Source of the DNA: Caldilinea sp.
GTDB taxonomy: Bacteria; Chloroflexota; Anaerolineae; Caldilineales; Caldilineaceae
Length of the DNA stretch: 9,149 nucleotides
Assembly: GCA_026389955.1 (NCBI GenBank)
Contig: JAPLGY010000672.1
Coordinates: 1-9,149 of the forward strand
Direction of reading: 5' to 3'
Shown: positions 6,147-9,149 of the stretch, piece by piece
How positions within the stretch are numbered: the first letter of the stretch is position 1
How the letters are laid out: the number at the start of each line of letters is the position of its first letter
Notes under the pieces: model-generated
Database searches by the model: none
Told to the model about the DNA's origin: nothing
What the model saw: only the letters and a program-made list of their open reading frames with translations
Program-made: the position numbers and the translations under genes

Positions 6147-8602
6147 CAGGGAACCTCGACGACGGCCAGCGCGGCAAAGTCCCCTACGGCCTCGCCTTGT
6201 TGGCTGACGGGCAGACGGCGCTCGCCGTTGTACAGCCCGGCGCGCAGCGTGTACGGGCCTGCTGGCAGGTCAGAGGGCAGCGCCAGGCGCAGGGTCGTCC
6301 CGATCTGTTGGCCGGGCTGCCAGCTGTAGGTCGGGGCCGACTCGCCCAACGGCGGCTGGTCCTGCTGGGCAACCAGCTGGCCGTCGCTGTCGACCAGATG
6401 CAAAAAAAGTGTGTAGCGAACCTGAGGGTGTTCCAGCACCTGCCAGTGCAACCGAATCTCCAACTCGGCCCCTGCCTCCACGGTGGGAGGCAAAGGTTCT
6501 GCGGCCAGCCCAAAGCTATTTCCCAGCTGCCAGCGAGCGGTGCTGGCGGGCGTTTTTTGTGTTTCGTCGGGGGGGGGGACTACCTGGAGCAGGGCGACAG
6601 TCTGTTGGGGGCTGGGCAGCGCAGCTCCGCTGCGTGCGTCAGCTGCGGGCAGCGGGGCCAGCGTCGTCGGGTCGTAAAAAGAGAGGAGGAGCGGGTAGAG
6701 GCCGGGCGGGGTATCTGCGGGCACGGCCAGCCTGTGTCCATCTGGCCGCACCTCGCGCGGTGGCCAGCCAGCGGTCGGCGCGCCCCAGGGCCACCCCTCG
6801 CTGCGCCAGAGCTCGCTGCCATCGAGGGAGACCAGCCGGACCAACACATTGTAGTTGGCTTCGATCGCACCGAGCGACTGCAGGTAGAAGGTGACCTGCT
6901 GCTGCGCACCGGCCTGCACCTGTGGCTGGGGAAGGTCGACGCCGACCAGCCGGATTGACCCTCCAAAATCGGCTGCCGGCGCTGTGTTGAGGTCGATAAA
7001 CGGGGGCAGGAGTGTTTGACGCAGGTCGTAGACGCGCGCCAGCACCAGCCCGTTCTGTGTAACCTCATGGACCGGCTCTTGGCTGGCAAACCAGGCGACC
7101 GCTGCGGGGGAGGGCAGCTGGCGCTGCCATTGATTGACATAGGTCACAGCGTAGTCGGTGTCCAGCCAGGAAAGCGGGGAGCTGTAGCCCATAGGCACTG
7201 CGGTGCCGGTCGAAAAATAAGAGAAAGGTCCGTCGGCGTACCAGGCGGCGATGCGGGCCTGGTCTCCGCCTGGTTGACGGCGGATCCACTTGGCGGCGTC
7301 GTCGAGTCCTTCGCCCCAGCCGACGAAGAGCACCTGGGGGGCGGTGTAGCTGCCGCCGGCCAGCGGGTTGAAATAGGTCAGATAGTAGGGGTAGGTGAGG
7401 AGGGTAAAGAGGCCGTGCAGCCCGAAGATGGCTGCGGCCAGGACGGCGGTGGGGGAGAGGGTTCGCAGCCGCTGCACCCAGGGGCTGGTCTGCCTGCGCC
7501 AGGGCAGTTGGATCAGAGCCATCCAGCCGATGGCGGCGATCGTATCCAGGGCGAGGAAAGCTGGCAGGATATAGCGGTCAAACTTTTTGGCGGGCACGCT
7601 CATGGCGAGGACAAAGACGAGCACCAGCCAGAGCAGGGCGCGGCTGCTGCGGCGGGTGCGCACTGCGGCGAAGACCCATTCGCGGCGCGCATAAAAAACG
7701 AACGCTGCGGCTGTGCCGACCAGCACGGCAGGGGTCAGGCGCCAGAAGATCGCGACTGGGTAGAAAAGGGGGCCTGGGTCTGGGGTGGGGGCTCCCCAAA
7801 AAAAGTTGGTGTTGACATGTCCTTCCACATAGGCTTCCATCTCGGTGGCCATGCGCAGCAGGGAGCCGAGCGGGTCGACCCACATGGCTGGCCAGAGCAA
7901 AAAGAAGGTGGCGGCGGCGACCGTGGCCCAGAGGACGAAGCCTGTGCCGAGCATGCGGATGGCGTGGGCAGCGGAAGGGGGTGGACGGGAAGGGGGCTCT
8001 TCGGCGTAGGGGTCAGCCAGCCCGGTTTTGGAGCGGTAGGCCCAGATGCGCCAGGCCTGGGCTGCGACCAGCACTGCTCCTGCTGGGAGCAGCAGGGCGG
8101 CTGGGGTTTTGGTCAGCCAGGCCAGCCCCATAAAAAGGCCGGAGAGCAGCAGATCGCGCCGTTGTTGTCCGGTATAGAGCCAGGCGAGAAAGTAGACGAA
8201 AGCGACGAAGACAAAGCCGGCCACGAACCCATCCGGGTGCAGCTGGCGGGAGAGGGCGACCCCGAAGGGGTCGAGTGCCAGCAGGAGCAGGGCCAGGGTG
8301 GCGGTGTTTTGGCCCAGCAGCCGGCGCAGCGGGAAAAAGCTGACCAGGAGCAGCAGGGCGACACCCAGGGCCACCCAGCGTCGGCTGGCGGCCAGCAGCT
8401 CCAGCGGGGTGTGGGGGGTATGGGTTTGCAGCCACGTTTCGAAGTGTTCGCGTTCCCAGGTGAAGTAGCCGGGGGTTTGTCGGGGGTAGTCTGGGTAGAC
8501 GCTGAGCAGGCCGAGGGTACCGGCCCACATCACGGTCACGCCGGGGTGTTCGCGCTGGAAGGTGCGGGCATAGTCGGCCTGGCTGAGTGCGTAGGTAATC
8601 AT
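6146..8602 (-). CDS. GT39-like membrane glycosyltransferase lacking its N-terminus
   Basis: This polytopic membrane protein of the PMT/ArnT clan would transfer sugar from a polyprenyl-phosphate donor to an unknown acceptor. Numbered from ATG 8602 (818 aa): the loop [17 protein letters not shown] (17-33); about nine membrane helices between 76 and 406; [19 protein letters not shown] (335-353); [12 protein letters not shown] (406-417) and GWGEGLD (428-434), both recurrent in this family; then two beta-sandwich domains at about 548-674 and 690-816, the second with [16 protein letters not shown] and [17 protein letters not shown]. The first transmembrane helix and the first-loop acidic motif that should precede [12 protein letters not shown] are absent. 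Upstream, the frame stays open to 8899 but is a shadow of the neighbouring gene. ATG 8602 has no ribosome binding site. The gene is probably inactive unless the junction is an assembly error. Confidence 0.8.
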   Translation of the reverse strand: MITYALSQADYARTFQREHPGVTVMWAGTLGLLSVYPDYPRQTPGYFTWEREHFETWLQTHTPHTPLELLAASRRWVALGVALLLLVSFFPLRRLLGQNTATLALLLLALDPFGVALSRQLHPDGFVAGFVFVAFVYFLAWLYTGQQRRDLLLSGLFMGLAWLTKTPAALLLPAGAVLVAAQAWRIWAYRSKTGLADPYAEEPPSRPPPSAAHAIRMLGTGFVLWATVAAATFFLLWPAMWVDPLGSLLRMATEMEAYVEGHVNTNFFWGAPTPDPGPLFYPVAIFWRLTPAVLVGTAAAFVFYARREWVFAAVRTRRSSRALLWLVLVFVLAMSVPAKKFDRYILPAFLALDTIAAIGWMALIQLPWRRQTSPWVQRLRTLSPTAVLAAAIFGLHGLFTLLTYPYYLTYFNPLAGGSYTAPQVLFVGWGEGLDDAAKWIRRQPGGDQARIAAWYADGPFSYFSTGTAVPMGYSSPLSWLDTDYAVTYVNQWQRQLPSPAAVAWFASQEPVHEVTQNGLVLARVYDLRQTLLPPFIDLNTAPAADFGGSIRLVGVDLPQPQVQAGAQQQVTFYLQSLGAIEANYNVLVRLVSLDGSELWRSEGWPWGAPTAGWPPREVRPDGHRLAVPADTPPGLYPLLLSFYDPTTLAPLPAADARSGAALPSPQQTVALLQVVPPPDETQKTPASTARWQLGNSFGLAAEPLPPTVEAGAELEIRLHWQVLEHPQVRYTLFLHLVDSDGQLVAQQDQPPLGESAPTYSWQPGQQIGTTLRLALPSDLPAGPYTLRAGLYNGERRLPVSQQGEAVGDFAALAVVEVP

Positions 8603-9149
8603 CCAGGACGGGCAGCCGCTCGAAGCTCTCTTCCAGATACATCCCGGTGTAGAGCGGGTAGAGGCCGTCGGGGGCGTCTGGTTTGATCGGAATGACGTAG
8701 GGGTCGGCGACCAATTCTCCGGGGTCCCACCGCCAGGTCTCGCGGCCTTCGCAGACTGGGTAGCCGTCGCGTTGGGCAACGATCTGGCCGTCGCCGAAGT
8801 AGGATTGGTTGAAGACCTTGTAGGAGCGGTCGATCGGCTGCTGGGCGCGCCAGTAGAGGGTGAGGTGGATCTTGTCGCCGGCCCGCAGTGGAGTTTCATA
8901 GTGGAGGTCGTATCCTTCCAGCGTGATCTGGTTGCCCAGGTTGGCGTGCAGGGGGTAGGTGACCGGCGGGTCGACTGCGGGGTAGGTCAGGGGCAGGTCA
9001 GCCAGGGCATGGCGGTCGACATGGATGCGGGCCGCCAACAGGGTGTGCAAGGTTTCGAACGCGGCGTCGTGGTCGCCCAAGGCTTCTTCGATGCCCGCGG
9101 CTTCGAGCAAGAAAGCCAGCTGCTCGCGGCCGCGCAGAGCCAGGCGTGC
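8601..9149 (-). CDS. C-terminal part of a protein ending in a beta-sandwich domain (runs off the right edge, 3' end deleted)
   Basis: The frame is open from 9149 (first complete codon ARLALRG...) with no start in the window. It has a helical stretch ([20 protein letters not shown], codons 14-33) and then a beta-sandwich homologous to those of the two downstream genes: [69 protein letters not shown] and RLPVLD. In relatives, RLPVLD is followed by a further 10-20 residues. Here sense ends at about 8601, where the next gene's sequence appears in another frame; the frame then runs on to 8013 as nonsense. From the shared domain it is probably another membrane glycosyltransferase or a related cell-surface protein of the same operon. 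The helical part could be the end of a TPR region. Enzymatic function cannot be assigned. Confidence 0.65.

Noticed and set aside
8013..8600. Continuation of the right-edge gene's frame beyond the junction
   Set aside because: The peptide becomes Arg/Pro-rich nonsense there, while the other frame encodes clear membrane helices of the glycosyltransferase.
7016..8686. 556-codon open frame on the plus strand
   Set aside because: Low-complexity Gly/Gln/Glu sequence antisense to the membrane glycosyltransferase, without start context or recognisable motif.
8603..8899. N-terminal extension of the glycosyltransferase frame from an ATG at 8899
   Set aside because: The 99 residues are Ser/Thr/Pro-rich and overlap the convincing beta-sandwich coding sequence in the other frame.

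Overview
The window is GC-rich bacterial DNA, and the gene types point to the phylum Chloroflexota. The main clue is the pair of very large membrane proteins of the glycosyltransferase 39 / PMT type, with motifs such as [12 protein letters not shown] and GWGEGLD and terminal beta-sandwich domains. I recognise this style from that phylum, but the assignment is inference from protein style, not from a marker gene. No RNA gene, insertion sequence, CRISPR array or replication origin is visible.

Layout. The left edge (1-231, minus) holds the first 77 codons of a trimeric-type purine nucleoside phosphorylase. A 214-base divergent intergenic region (232-445) follows. It carries one good sigma70-type promoter facing each way, a G-rich tandem repeat between them, and a C-run/G-run palindrome just downstream of the rightward promoter. 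Rightward from there runs a copper-resistance operon: csoR (446-727), copZ (772-975) and copA (985-3433). A class I methyltransferase (3443-4222) follows closely enough to be in the same transcript. CsoR should repress the operon through the palindrome until Cu(I) binds its Cys-His-Cys site; CopZ would carry Cu(I) to the CopA ATPase for export.

The right half (4098-9149) is entirely on the minus strand and runs toward the copper operon. It holds the C-terminus of one gene (right edge), then a GT39-like membrane glycosyltransferase (6146-8602), then a second GT39-like gene (4098-6146) whose start overlaps the stop of the first by one base. All three carry copies of the same beta-sandwich domain, four copies in total. 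The last gene meets the methyltransferase tail to tail with a 125-base overlap.

The most striking property is damage. (1) copA has lost about 28 codons, out of frame, inside its first metal-binding domain. (2) The second glycosyltransferase is split by a single in-frame TAG. (3) The first glycosyltransferase has lost its N-terminus, including the region expected to hold the catalytic acidic motif, and is joined out of frame to the truncated end of its upstream neighbour. Three lesions in 9 kb suggest either real gene decay or assembly/consensus errors. I do not see a convincing new multi-gene system. The best leads are the broken-but-otherwise-intact copA, the repeated beta-sandwich domain, and the quadruplex-like repeat between the divergent promoters.
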